Source: Bacteroidales bacterium (GTDB taxonomy: Bacteria; Bacteroidota; Bacteroidia; Bacteroidales; P3). Taken from it: 27,332 bases of DNA. The DNA lies in NCBI GenBank assembly GCA_016296345.1, contig JAEDJL010000027.1, forward strand, positions 1 to 27,332, read 5' to 3'. Below the pieces are notes generated by a model. It searched no databases and was not told the origin of the DNA. It saw only the letters and a list, made by a program, of their open reading frames with translations. The position numbers and the translations under genes are program-made. Shown here one piece after another: positions 15,477 to 22,555 of this stretch; position 1 is the stretch's first letter; every line of letters begins with the position of its first letter.

Positions 15477-17009
15477 ATGAATTTTTCTCTCAAAGACAAA
15501 GAACACATAGAAGCTCACGGATTGAGCATTGAGAAAGTAGAACAGCAGATAGAGCGTTTTCAAAAAGGTTTTGCCTCATCTTGTGTGGTCAGAGCTGCAA
15601 AAGCAGGCGACGGAATTGAGCGTTTCTCTTCACAAGAGCTTGAAAGCTGTTGCCAAGCCTTTGAACAAAACAAAGACAAGTACGTTTTGGCAAAGTTTGT
15701 TCCTGCTTCGGGAGCGGCAAGTCGAATGTTCAAAGATTTGTATGACTATGTTGAGGGCGACAAATCGATTGAAGATTGTCCCAAAGTGGCAGAATTGATT
15801 GACAACATCGACAAATTTGCTTTTGCTTCGGTGCTTGACGACAAGTTGAAGGCATCGGGAGAAAGCCTTTCTGCCTGTCTTTCCGACAAAAAGTACAAAC
15901 AGATTGTCAATACCATACTTCAAGCCGACGGATTGGACTATGGTCAGAGTCCGAAAGCCTTGATATTGTTCCATAACTATGGTTCACAAGTCCGAACAGC
16001 CATAGAAGAACACCTTGTTGAGGCAGCCGATTTTTGCGTAAACCAAGACAAACACATACATCTTCACTTCACCATATCGCCACAGCATTTTGACAAAGTG
16101 CAAAGCCTTTTTAATGAAGTCTTGCCACGTTATGAAGCAACCTTCGGGCTGAAATATGACATACAACTAAGTACCCAGAAATCTTCTACCGATACCATTG
16201 CGGTCAATCTTGACAATACTCCTGCAAGAGACCATGAGGGCAGATTGATTTTCCGACCTTCGGGACACGGAGCTTTGATTGAGAATTTGCAAGAGACCTT
16301 TGGCGATATTGTATGGGTGAAAAATATTGACAATGTGGAGAAAGACGCTCTCAAAACAGGCGATTGCAAATATAAGAAAGCACTTTGCGGATTTCTTTTG
16401 ACGATAAAGCAAAAGATTGATGCGATTTTGAAAGCCATAGAGAGCAAAGACTTTTCGGAGAGCTTGAAACAGAGAATTAAAGACTTGTGTGAGAATACTT
16501 TGAGCTTGAAACTGCGTTGCGAAAGCGAGTTTGAGAACACAGAAACTTACTTTGAGTATGTTTATTCTTTGCTTTACCGACCTGTAAGGGTGTGTTCCAT
16601 GGTCAAAAACGAAGGTCAGCCGGGCGGAGGACCGTTTTGGGTAGGTGAAAGCAATCCTCGCTTGCAGATAGTCGAGAAATCGCAGATAGATTTGAGCAAT
16701 GAACAATATAATAAGGTATTCCATTCTTCCACACACTTCAATCCGGTCGATATAGTCTGCTCTCTGACCGACCACAACGGCAAGAAGTTCGACTTAAACG
16801 ACTTTGTAGATGAAAATGCAGGCTTTATTTCTGAGAAAACACAGCAATCTGCCAAAATAAAAATCCAAGAAAGACCGGGATTATGGAATGGTGCCATGGC
16901 AGATTGGCTTACTTTTTTTGTCGAAACGCCGATTGAGTATTTTAATCCCGTAAAGACTGTAAATGACTTACTTAAATCAGCTCACAGACCGCTTGAACAG
17001 GGAGTTTGA
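15477..17009 (+). CDS. DUF4301 family protein
   Basis: 510 residues from ATG at 15477 (MNFSLKDKEHIEAHGLS). An upstream in-frame ATG at 15423 lies inside the glmS terminator hairpin and gives a poor N-terminus. The sequence matches my recall of the DUF4301 family of Bacteroidota, which has no established function. Visible features are VPASGAASRMFKDLYDY near residue 75, reminiscent of the Gly-rich nucleotide loop of sugar nucleotidyltransferases; FRPSGHGALIENLQ near residue 260; and GQPGGGPFWVGE near residue 380. I infer a possible nucleotide-sugar or glycosyl-transfer activity, with low certainty. Position after glmS would suit that, but a terminator separates them. No signal peptide or membrane segment is visible. 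Confidence 0.85.
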   Translation: MNFSLKDKEHIEAHGLSIEKVEQQIERFQKGFASSCVVRAAKAGDGIERFSSQELESCCQAFEQNKDKYVLAKFVPASGAASRMFKDLYDYVEGDKSIEDCPKVAELIDNIDKFAFASVLDDKLKASGESLSACLSDKKYKQIVNTILQADGLDYGQSPKALILFHNYGSQVRTAIEEHLVEAADFCVNQDKHIHLHFTISPQHFDKVQSLFNEVLPRYEATFGLKYDIQLSTQKSSTDTIAVNLDNTPARDHEGRLIFRPSGHGALIENLQETFGDIVWVKNIDNVEKDALKTGDCKYKKALCGFLLTIKQKIDAILKAIESKDFSESLKQRIKDLCENTLSLKLRCESEFENTETYFEYVYSLLYRPVRVCSMVKNEGQPGGGPFWVGESNPRLQIVEKSQIDLSNEQYNKVFHSSTHFNPVDIVCSLTDHNGKKFDLNDFVDENAGFISEKTQQSAKIKIQERPGLWNGAMADWLTFFVETPIEYFNPVKTVNDLLKSAHRPLEQGV

Positions 17010-17043
17010 ACGACGGTTTTCAACAACAAATTGTTTGAAAAAC

Positions 17044-17074
17044 TTGTGGGAATGAAAATATAATCGTATCTTTG
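17044..17074 (+). promoter_or_regulatory. Promoter of the M23 peptidase gene
   Basis: TTG (17044-17046) and TATCTTTG (17067-17074) with 20 nt between them, a consensus Bacteroidota promoter. Start near 17081, leader about 70 nt. Confidence 0.7.
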
Positions 17075-17149
17075 TCGTTCCAAAAAATGGTGAAACGCCG
17101 AAAGAGCAGAGCGATAAAGAACAGTTGAGACGGCAGAAAGACAAATTAT

Positions 17150-18124
17150 ATGCTTAGAAACAAAGTAAAGAGTTTATTAGTCCTTGTGGCAGCAGTGTTA
17201 CCCGTTGTTGCGGCAGCACAAATCCACGAGAGAGGAATGATGAGAAACCGAACAAATGTAGAAACAGAAAGTTCGAGTTATACAATAGGAATAGTCAGAG
17301 ACACAAACAAGCTGAACACTTCATTTATTCAGTTTGCCAACAACAGCATTGAAGATGATGCGGCAGCCGAAAGCGAAGACGACATCATATATGCTTCATT
17401 TGACAACTCATCTATTCATTACTATCAACACAAATTTGATTACACCAAAATAACCGAGCCTATCGAGGTTCAGTTAGTAAATCATGACAAAAAGAAATAC
17501 TATTCCTGTCCTTACGAAGGAAAGATTACTTCACATTTCGGACCAAGGAGAAGACGCTGGCACTATGGTGTCGATTTGGGATTGAGAACTGGCGACCCCG
17601 TAAAGGCGATGTTTGACGGCAAAGTGAGGATTGCCAAAAGGGCAGGGGCGTATGGCAACCTTGTTGTGATAAGACACGACAACGGATTGGAAACCTACTA
17701 CGGACACTTGTCCAAAATAAATGTCGAACCCAACCAAGAAATAAAAGCAGGAGAGGTTTTGGGTTTGGGAGGAAGCACAGGTCGTTCGACAGGTCCTCAT
17801 CTCCATTTGGAAATAAGATATTTGGGTGCGGCAATCAACCCCGAGAAAGTAATAGACTTTACTAATTTCCAACTGAAAGACGAAACCCTTTACTTAACAA
17901 GAGAATATTTCAAAAACGGAGGCAGAACTACCACACCGCAACGCCAACTTGCAAGCTCATCTTCGAGCAAAGCAAGCAAGGGAGGCAAGTATTACACCGT
18001 CAGAAAGGGAGATACACTCGGTGCTATTGCCAAACGCCACGGCACAACGGTCAAAAAACTTACCCAACTCAACAATATAAAAGGTACAAAGATAAAAGCA
18101 GGACAAAAAATCAGAGTAAGATAA
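17150..18124 (+). CDS. M23 peptidase with C-terminal LysM domain
   Basis: 324 residues. A signal peptide (LLVLVAAVLPVVAAAQ) leads to an acidic spacer, then a LytM/M23 metallopeptidase at about 120-235: HYGVD (His138, Asp142), YYGHLS (His186) and GPHLHLE (His217, His219), which are the zinc ligands and catalytic His of active enzymes. A Ser-rich linker follows, then one LysM motif at 281-324 (YYTVRKGDTLGAIAKRHGTT...). It should cut peptide cross-links in peptidoglycan in the periplasm or at the outer envelope during growth or division; with all ligands present it is probably an enzyme rather than an EnvC-like activator. It is read from its own promoter at 17044-17074. Confidence 0.94.
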   Translation: MLRNKVKSLLVLVAAVLPVVAAAQIHERGMMRNRTNVETESSSYTIGIVRDTNKLNTSFIQFANNSIEDDAAAESEDDIIYASFDNSSIHYYQHKFDYTKITEPIEVQLVNHDKKKYYSCPYEGKITSHFGPRRRRWHYGVDLGLRTGDPVKAMFDGKVRIAKRAGAYGNLVVIRHDNGLETYYGHLSKINVEPNQEIKAGEVLGLGGSTGRSTGPHLHLEIRYLGAAINPEKVIDFTNFQLKDETLYLTREYFKNGGRTTTPQRQLASSSSSKASKGGKYYTVRKGDTLGAIAKRHGTTVKKLTQLNNIKGTKIKAGQKIRVR

Positions 18125-18152
18125 CAACGATTTTGGGATTTTGATTGGTCGG

Positions 18153-18183
18153 AGGCTTGATTTGGATTGCCATATTCAAGCCT
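18153..18183 (+). terminator. Weak hairpin after the M23 gene
   Basis: aggcttga (18153-18160) pairs with tcaagcct (18176-18183), 15-nt loop, followed by an AT-rich stretch. It could be a partial terminator between the peptidase gene and the next gene 97 bp downstream. Confidence 0.35.
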
Positions 18184-18221
18184 TTGATTTTTAATTTGAA
18201 GACATAAAAACAGAAAAAGAC

Positions 18222-18581
18222 ATGAAAATAGCATTACCTACAAGAGGCAGTATGGTAGATGACCACTTCGGTCATTGCGAACAGTTTGCCATTTATACGA
18301 TTGAGGATAAGAAAATCGTAAGTGTTGAAACCCTTCCTGCACCTGAGGGTTGTGGTTGTAAATCAGGCGTTGCCACTATTCTCGCAGAGCTTGGCGTCGA
18401 ACTTATGCTTGCAGGCAATATGGGAGAGGGAGCAAAGAATGTGTTGGAATACAATGGCATAAAAGTGATAAGAGGTTGCAGCGGCGAGAGCAGGGCTGTT
18501 GTAGAGGCTTATCTTCAAGACCGACTTTCTGACAGCGGTATTGCTTGTTCGGCTCACCATTCTTGCAGCCACGAACACTAA
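18222..18581 (+). CDS. NifB/NifX-type dinitrogenase iron-molybdenum cofactor family protein
   Basis: 119 residues. The Nitro_FeMo-Co fold is evident: MKIALPT at the start, VDDHFGHCEQFAIY (12-25, the conserved HFG motif), a CGC cysteine motif in EGCGCKSG, LMLAGNMGEGAKNVLE and GIKVIRGC. The C-terminal tail is rich in Cys and His (CSAHHSCSHEH), suitable for binding metal. There are no nitrogenase genes nearby; stand-alone members occur widely in anaerobes and are thought to handle iron-sulfur or metal cofactors. It may be read through from the M23 gene, as no good promoter is seen in the 97-bp gap. Confidence 0.88.
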   Translation: MKIALPTRGSMVDDHFGHCEQFAIYTIEDKKIVSVETLPAPEGCGCKSGVATILAELGVELMLAGNMGEGAKNVLEYNGIKVIRGCSGESRAVVEAYLQDRLSDSGIACSAHHSCSHEH

Positions 18582-18612
18582 TCGGTGGCAACTATCAGGC
18601 ATAAAGGATACA

Positions 18613-18645
18613 AACCTCGGCAGTTTATTTCAAACGGTCGGGGTT
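18613..18645. terminator. Shared hairpin at the convergent NifX-like / ruvC ends
   Basis: aacctcggcagttt (18613-18626) pairs with aaacggtcggggtt (18632-18645) with one mismatch and two G-U pairs in the plus-strand transcript, 5-nt loop. On the plus strand it is followed by a T-rich stretch. The right arm lies within the end of ruvC, whose stop codon is at 18625-18627. Confidence 0.5.
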
Positions 18646-19206
18646 TTGGTTTATAAATGCAGCCCATGAGGTCTTCTTTCCGACAGAACGTTTTGTCTTT
18701 TCGACTTCTTGGGGAATGTCGTTCTGATAACAATGGCACAAAGCGACCGCCAAGGCATCTGTTGCGTCCAAGTGTTCGGGAATGTCGTCAAAGTGAAATA
18801 TTCTTCTCAACATATTTGCCACTTGTTCTTTGGAAGCAGCTCCGTTTCCGGTGATTGATTGTTTTATCTTGCGGGGAGAGTATTCCACAAAGGGAATGCT
18901 GCGAGAGAAAGCGGCGGCAATGCACAATCCCTGCGCCCTTCCGAGTTTTAACATCGACTGTACGTTCTTCCCGAAGAAGGGTGCTTCGATTGCAAGCATA
19001 TCGGGGTGATAGGTATCGATGATTTGGGTAACCTTGTCGAAGAGTTGTTTCATTTTTGTGTTCATTTCTTCTTTCGTTCCCAAAACAAGAACGTCCATTG
19101 TGAGCAGTTTTACACTTTTTCCGCACTGTTGCACAATCGAATAGCCGAGAATGTTAGTTCCCGGGTCAATTCCGAGTATCCTTCTTTCGCCTGAGAGTTG
19201 TGTCAT
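18625..19206 (-). CDS. ruvC: Holliday junction resolvase RuvC
   Basis: 193 residues. RuvC dimers cut Holliday junctions made by recombination, working with RuvAB. All four catalytic acids are in place: Asp14 (GIDPGT), Glu74 (LAIEAPFFGKN), Asp147 and Asp150 (HLDATDALAVALCH). The start MTQLSGERRILGIDPG gives a short leader of the normal kind. The C-terminal extension after about residue 165 is slightly longer than the E. coli protein (173 residues). It is monocistronic here, convergent with the NifX-like gene, and its -7 box (19242-19249) lies directly next to array 2. Confidence 0.96.
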   Translation of the reverse strand: MTQLSGERRILGIDPGTNILGYSIVQQCGKSVKLLTMDVLVLGTKEEMNTKMKQLFDKVTQIIDTYHPDMLAIEAPFFGKNVQSMLKLGRAQGLCIAAAFSRSIPFVEYSPRKIKQSITGNGAASKEQVANMLRRIFHFDDIPEHLDATDALAVALCHCYQNDIPQEVEKTKRSVGKKTSWAAFINQNPDRLK

Positions 19207-19241
19207 CTTGTTTGTGTAAAGTAATGAGGTTAAACAAGTTG

Positions 19242-19249
19242 CAAAGGTA
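19242..19249 (-). promoter_or_regulatory. -7 box of ruvC
   Basis: TACCTTTG on the minus strand, 36 bp before the ruvC ATG. The best upstream TTTG (19268-19265) is at 15 nt and already overlaps the first unit of array 2, so the repeat may form or cover the -33 region. Confidence 0.5.
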
Positions 19250-19265
19250 GCAAAAATCGAAAATC

Positions 19266-19341
19266 AAAACGCCGTTTTGCCAAAATAAAAAGGCGTTTTG
19301 TCCGGCTGAAACGGCGTTTTAATTCATCAAAACGGCGTTTT
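19266..19341. repeat. Array 2: four AAAACGSCGTTTT units, exact 21-bp period
   Basis: Copies at 19266-19278 (aaaacgccgtttt), 19287-19299 (aaaaaggcgtttt), 19308-19320 (gaaacggcgtttt) and 19329-19341 (aaaacggcgtttt), 8-bp spacers. Centres are 19272, 19293, 19314 and 19335. Total length is 76 bp, identical to array 1. Central-base order is C, G, G, G. It fills the space between the ruvC -7 box and the promoter of the POT transporter. Confidence 0.93.
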
Positions 19342-19364
19342 ATTTCAAATTATCTTTCTTTGGC

Positions 19365-19397
19365 TTTGGGAAATTCGCCAAATTGGTTGTATATTTG
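19365..19397 (+). promoter_or_regulatory. Promoter of the POT transporter gene
   Basis: TTTG (19365-19368) and TATATTTG (19390-19397) separated by 21 nt. Start near 19404, leader about 47 nt. It begins 24 bp after the end of array 2. Confidence 0.65.
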
Positions 19398-19450
19398 CAA
19401 ATTCAAAGGGAATAAAGTAATAATTTAATAACAAAAAACCAAAAAGACAG

Positions 19451-21001
19451 ATGTTAAAAGGACACCCAAAGGGGCTTATATCGGCAGCCCTAAGTAATAT
19501 GGGAGAGCGTTTTGGCTACTATATTATGAATGCCGTTCTTACGTTGTTTCTCTGCTCCAAGTTTGGCTTGAGTGACGCAACTGCAGCGATTATTTACTCT
19601 TGTTTCTACTGCGGTATTTACATTTTGAGCTTGGTTGGCGGTATCATAGCCGACAAAACTCAAAACTACAAGGGTACAATACAAAAAGGATTGCTCACAA
19701 TGGCAGCAGGATACATTTTGTTGGCAATTCCAATCACGGCAACAAGTACTAACACTTCGTGGTTGTTGCCTTTGACTTGCTTTGCCTTGTTGATGATTGC
19801 CTTTGGTAATGGTTTGTTTAAGGGCAACTTGCAAGCTATTGTGGGACAAATGTATGACAACTTCGAGGCTGAGGAAGCCAAGAAAGGACCTGAGGCTTTG
19901 AAAATCGCAAAAGAGAAGAGAGACTCGGGATTTCAAATCTTCTATGTGTTTATCAACATTGGCGGATTGATAGCTCCGTTTGTTGCTCCGCTTATCCGTT
20001 CTTGGTGGTTGAAGGTTAATGGATTTATCTACAACGCCAAGTTGCCTGCATTGTGCCATGAGCAACTTTCGGGTGCGCTTAGCGGCGACAAATTGGAGAA
20101 CTATACCAAGCTTTCGCAAGAAGCTGTTCTCAATGCCGGCAGTACATTCGACCCTAATGCTTACTTGGAAGTATTCAACCAAGGAGTACACTTCTCATTC
20201 ATTGCTTCTGTGCTTGCAATGCTCATTTCATTGACCATATTCCTTTGCACCAAGAAAGGATTTCCAACTCCTGCAAAGAAAGCAGCAACAGAAAGTGTCA
20301 ATTACACCCCTGAAGAAAAAGCAGCAATGGCAAAAGAAATCAAGCAAAGACTATATGCTTTGTTTGCAGTTCTCGGAATAGCAATCTTCTTCTGGTTCTC
20401 ATTCCACCAAAATGGTGCTTCCTTCTCTTTGTTCGCAAGAGACTTTATGGATACCTCCACAGTAGCTCCCGAATTTTTGCAGGCAATTAACCCATTCTTC
20501 GTAATCGTTTTGACACCTGTCATTATGGCAATTTTCGGTGCCTTGGCAAAGAAAGGAAAGAGCATTTCCACTCCTCGAAAGATAGGTATAGGTATGGGAT
20601 TGGCAGCATTGGCATACATATTCCTTGCTGTATTCTCATTTGTTATGGACTATCCTTCGGCTCAAGAGTTTCTTGCTCGTCCTGAAGCAGCACAAGAAGC
20701 ATCGAGAGCAGGCGTATGGGTATTCTTTGTTACCTATTTCTTCTTGACGGTGGCAGAGTTGTTCATCTCACCTTTGGGATTGTCATTCGTATCCAAGGTT
20801 GCACCAAAGCACATGCTCGGTTTGTGTCAGGGATTGTGGCTCGGAGCAACAGCAGTGGGCAATGCGTTCTTGTTCTTGGGTTCAATGATGTACAATAGTA
20901 TTCCTTTGTGGATTTGTTGGAGCGTATTCGTTGTGATATGCTTGATTTCCATGGGCGTGATGTTCGGAATGGTTAAGTGGCTCGAAAGAGTTGCCAAATA
21001 A
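19451..21001 (+). CDS. POT/PTR-family MFS transporter (proton-dependent oligopeptide type)
   Basis: 516 residues with at least twelve hydrophobic helices, an inner-membrane MFS carrier of the POT (PTR2) family. Visible are NMGERFGYYIMNAVLTLFL (16-34) in helix 1, GGIIADK after helix 2, GNGLFKGNLQAIVGQ in helix 4 and FFVTYFFLTVAELFISPLG in helix 10. In typical POT proteins helix 1 carries ExxERFxYY; here the first Glu is Asn16 (NMGER), while Glu19 and Arg20 are kept. Proton coupling may therefore differ from classical di/tripeptide importers and the substrate is uncertain. A strong terminator ends the unit at 21032-21069. Confidence 0.92.
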   Translation: MLKGHPKGLISAALSNMGERFGYYIMNAVLTLFLCSKFGLSDATAAIIYSCFYCGIYILSLVGGIIADKTQNYKGTIQKGLLTMAAGYILLAIPITATSTNTSWLLPLTCFALLMIAFGNGLFKGNLQAIVGQMYDNFEAEEAKKGPEALKIAKEKRDSGFQIFYVFINIGGLIAPFVAPLIRSWWLKVNGFIYNAKLPALCHEQLSGALSGDKLENYTKLSQEAVLNAGSTFDPNAYLEVFNQGVHFSFIASVLAMLISLTIFLCTKKGFPTPAKKAATESVNYTPEEKAAMAKEIKQRLYALFAVLGIAIFFWFSFHQNGASFSLFARDFMDTSTVAPEFLQAINPFFVIVLTPVIMAIFGALAKKGKSISTPRKIGIGMGLAALAYIFLAVFSFVMDYPSAQEFLARPEAAQEASRAGVWVFFVTYFFLTVAELFISPLGLSFVSKVAPKHMLGLCQGLWLGATAVGNAFLFLGSMMYNSIPLWICWSVFVVICLISMGVMFGMVKWLERVAK

Positions 21002-21031
21002 CAATCGGAATTTATCATAACAGTTAATCAG

Positions 21032-21069
21032 AAACGTCTCCGAAAAACTCGATTCGGAGGCGTTTTTTT
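21032..21069 (+). terminator. Rho-independent terminator after the POT gene
   Basis: aaacgtctccgaa (21032-21044) pairs with ttcggaggcgttt (21053-21065) over 13 bp with one G-U pair, 8-nt loop, followed by a T run to 21069. Confidence 0.85.
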
Positions 21070-21076
21070 GTGCTTT

Positions 21077-21111
21077 TTTGTATCGGGATTGGCAATAATG
21101 CCGTATATTTG
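21077..21111 (+). promoter_or_regulatory. Promoter of the S4-domain / DUF5606 unit
   Basis: TATATTTG (21104-21111) matches the -7 consensus; the nearest TTTG (21077-21080) is 23 nt upstream, a little far. It lies 27 bp before the preferred ATG at 21139. Confidence 0.45.
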
Positions 21112-21138
21112 CACTCTCATTTTGCAAAAAACAAGACA

Positions 21139-21348
21139 ATGGAATTTGAACTAAGGGAAAATGACGAATATATTCAGCTTACGCAGCTTTTGAAAGCCGT
21201 GGGAATTGCCGAAAACGGTGCAATGGCAGGACAAATGGTTGTGGACGGACTTGTAAAGCTCAACGGAGAGAAAGAAAGTCGTAAGAGAGCAAAGCTCAGA
21301 AGCGGAGATGTTGTCAGCATAATGGGTAAAGAAATAAGAATTAAGTAG
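21139..21348 (+). CDS. S4-domain RNA-binding protein (YbcJ-like)
   Basis: 69 residues from ATG at 21139. A longer frame from GTG at 21070 would run through the -7 box, so it is rejected. The whole protein is one S4 domain: IQLTQLLKAVGIAENGAMAGQMVVDG, then VKLNGEKESRKRAKLRSGDVV and IMGKEIRIK. Stand-alone S4 proteins of this kind bind RNA and are linked to ribosome assembly or translation quality control; the exact job here is not known. The next gene starts 31 bp downstream on the same strand. Confidence 0.88.
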   Translation: MEFELRENDEYIQLTQLLKAVGIAENGAMAGQMVVDGLVKLNGEKESRKRAKLRSGDVVSIMGKEIRIK

Positions 21349-21379
21349 TAATAAACATCAAATAAGCAGATTAGTAAAA

Positions 21380-21784
21380 ATGGATTTAAGCACAATTCTA
21401 TCTATTTCGGGCAAGCCCGGTTTGTACAAACTCATTTCACAGACCAAAAGCGGGGCTTTGGTAGAGTCTCTCACCGATTCGAGACGCTATCCTGCCTTTG
21501 CACACGAAAAAATATCCTCTTTGGAAGATATTAGTATCTTCACTACAGAAAATGACATTTCGTTGAAGAAAGTTTTTCAAAAGATATACGAGAAGGAAAA
21601 CGGAGGCGATTGCATCGACAACAAGGCTCCCGAAAAGGAAATACGTTCCTACATGGAGCAGGTGCTGCCCGAATATGACAAAGACAGAGTATATTTGTCC
21701 GACATGAGGAAGTTGTTTTCGTGGTACAAGATTTTGAATGCCAAAAAGCTCATCGACTTGGAAGAAGACAAGGTTGAGGAATAA
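21380..21784 (+). CDS. DUF5606 family protein
   Basis: 134 residues beginning MDLSTILSISGKPGLYKLIS, which I recognise as the conserved DUF5606 protein of Bacteroidota. Residues 1-60 form a small beta-rich unit (GLYKLISQTKSGALVESLTD) and residues 60-125 are mostly helical (IRSYMEQVLPEYDKDRVYLSDMRKLFSWYKIL). No signal peptide, membrane helix or catalytic motif is visible, and no function is established. It probably shares a transcript with the S4-domain gene. The first two units of array 3 form its terminator hairpin. Confidence 0.88.
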   Translation: MDLSTILSISGKPGLYKLISQTKSGALVESLTDSRRYPAFAHEKISSLEDISIFTTENDISLKKVFQKIYEKENGGDCIDNKAPEKEIRSYMEQVLPEYDKDRVYLSDMRKLFSWYKILNAKKLIDLEEDKVEE

Positions 21785-21807
21785 CAAAATCCCCTTTTGG
21801 AAAAAAT

Positions 21808-21926
21808 GAAACGGCGTTTTGCTCCGGCAAGACGCCGTTTTATTTTTCTCAAACGCCGTTTTATTTTGAAAAAACGCCGTCTTTTTTCAAAAAATTGGCG
21901 ATTTTTTTTGAGCAAAACGCCTTCTT
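21808..21926. repeat. Array 3: five AAAACGSCGTTTT units at 21-bp period plus a degenerate sixth
   Basis: Copies at 21808-21820 (gaaacggcgtttt), 21829-21841 (aagacgccgtttt), 21850-21862 (caaacgccgtttt), 21871-21883 (aaaacgccgtctt) and 21892-21904 (aaattggcgattt, degenerate), with centres 21814, 21835, 21856, 21877 and 21898. A sixth, aaaacgccttctt (21914-21926), is 22 bp on and overlaps the stop codon of the next gene. A possible decayed unit, aaaatcccctttt, lies at 21786-21798, 22 bp before the first. The array fills the convergent gap between the DUF5606 gene and the outer-membrane protein gene. Confidence 0.9.
21809..21847 (+). terminator. Terminator made from units 1 and 2 of array 3
   Basis: aaacggcgttttgc (21809-21822) pairs with gcaagacgccgttt (21827-21840), 14 bp with one G-U, closed by a four-base loop TCCG between C and G, i.e. 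a C(UNCG)G-type stable tetraloop. A T-rich tail (ttattttt) follows. It lies 25 bp after the DUF5606 stop codon. Confidence 0.75.
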
Positions 21927-22527
21927 AAAATTTTAGGTTGATGTTTAGGTTGAAGCAACTGATGAAAGGGTCCCGGTTGTAGGCGTTTGCGTACGAAAAT
22001 TCGTAGCTTGCTCCAAAGCCGAAGTGCTTCCACGGAAAGTATCTGTACGATATTTCAGAGCCGATTTGGAAAAAGTAGTTGTTGTTTGTCGTGTTGCTCT
22101 CGCAGTTCTCCACCCGATTTTGCACAATTCCCGCAACAAGTGCAATTTTTGCCACATGACGAGGGTAGTTCTTCAAAACATTGTATCCGCCTGCCACAGA
22201 GTAGGAGTAACAGCGGTGTTTGGCTGTCGTTTTTGTGTTCAAACTCAAAGGATTTCCCGAAAGAGTTGTCTCAATCTGCTTTTCGGACAACAGAACTCTG
22301 TATTTGAAATCGAAAAAGCAGGTGTTGTCTATCCCGATTTCTATTGAGGGAATGTAATTTTGCAGATATGGAGATATGGAAGCGGAGTTCATTTCTTTCT
22401 CGTAGCTATTGTCGGCAAGAGGAAGAAGATTGCCTTTGATGATAAGGTCGATGTCGCTGCCGGTTTGCTGAGCATCGATGCCGAGAGCAAGAAAACAGAG
22501 AACAAGAAGGCAAATCGGTCGTTTCAT
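21925..22527 (-). CDS. Small outer-membrane beta-barrel protein
   Basis: 200 residues from ATG at 22527 (MKRPICLLVLCFLALGIDAQ, a signal peptide). This start has AAAGGAG about 6 bp upstream, and the longer upstream frame overlaps the end of gldD. The mature protein alternates polar and hydrophobic residues in strands such as YSYSVAGGYNVL, YFFQIGSEISYRYFPW and FGFGASYEFSYANAY, and ends in an aromatic C-terminal residue (LNINLKF), all typical of an outer-membrane beta-barrel. I do not recognise the family beyond that. It starts 28 bp after the gldD stop codon, so both are probably one transcript. Confidence 0.7.
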   Translation of the reverse strand: MKRPICLLVLCFLALGIDAQQTGSDIDLIIKGNLLPLADNSYEKEMNSASISPYLQNYIPSIEIGIDNTCFFDFKYRVLLSEKQIETTLSGNPLSLNTKTTAKHRCYSYSVAGGYNVLKNYPRHVAKIALVAGIVQNRVENCESNTTNNNYFFQIGSEISYRYFPWKHFGFGASYEFSYANAYNRDPFISCFNLNINLKF

Positions 22528-22555
22528 TTCTCCTTTGTGGATAATTTGTTCGGCG

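Noticed and set aside
21070..21138. N-terminal extension of the S4 protein from a GTG at 21070
   Set aside because: The extension would span the -7 promoter box and begins right at the end of the preceding terminator; ATG 21139 gives a normal S4 protein.
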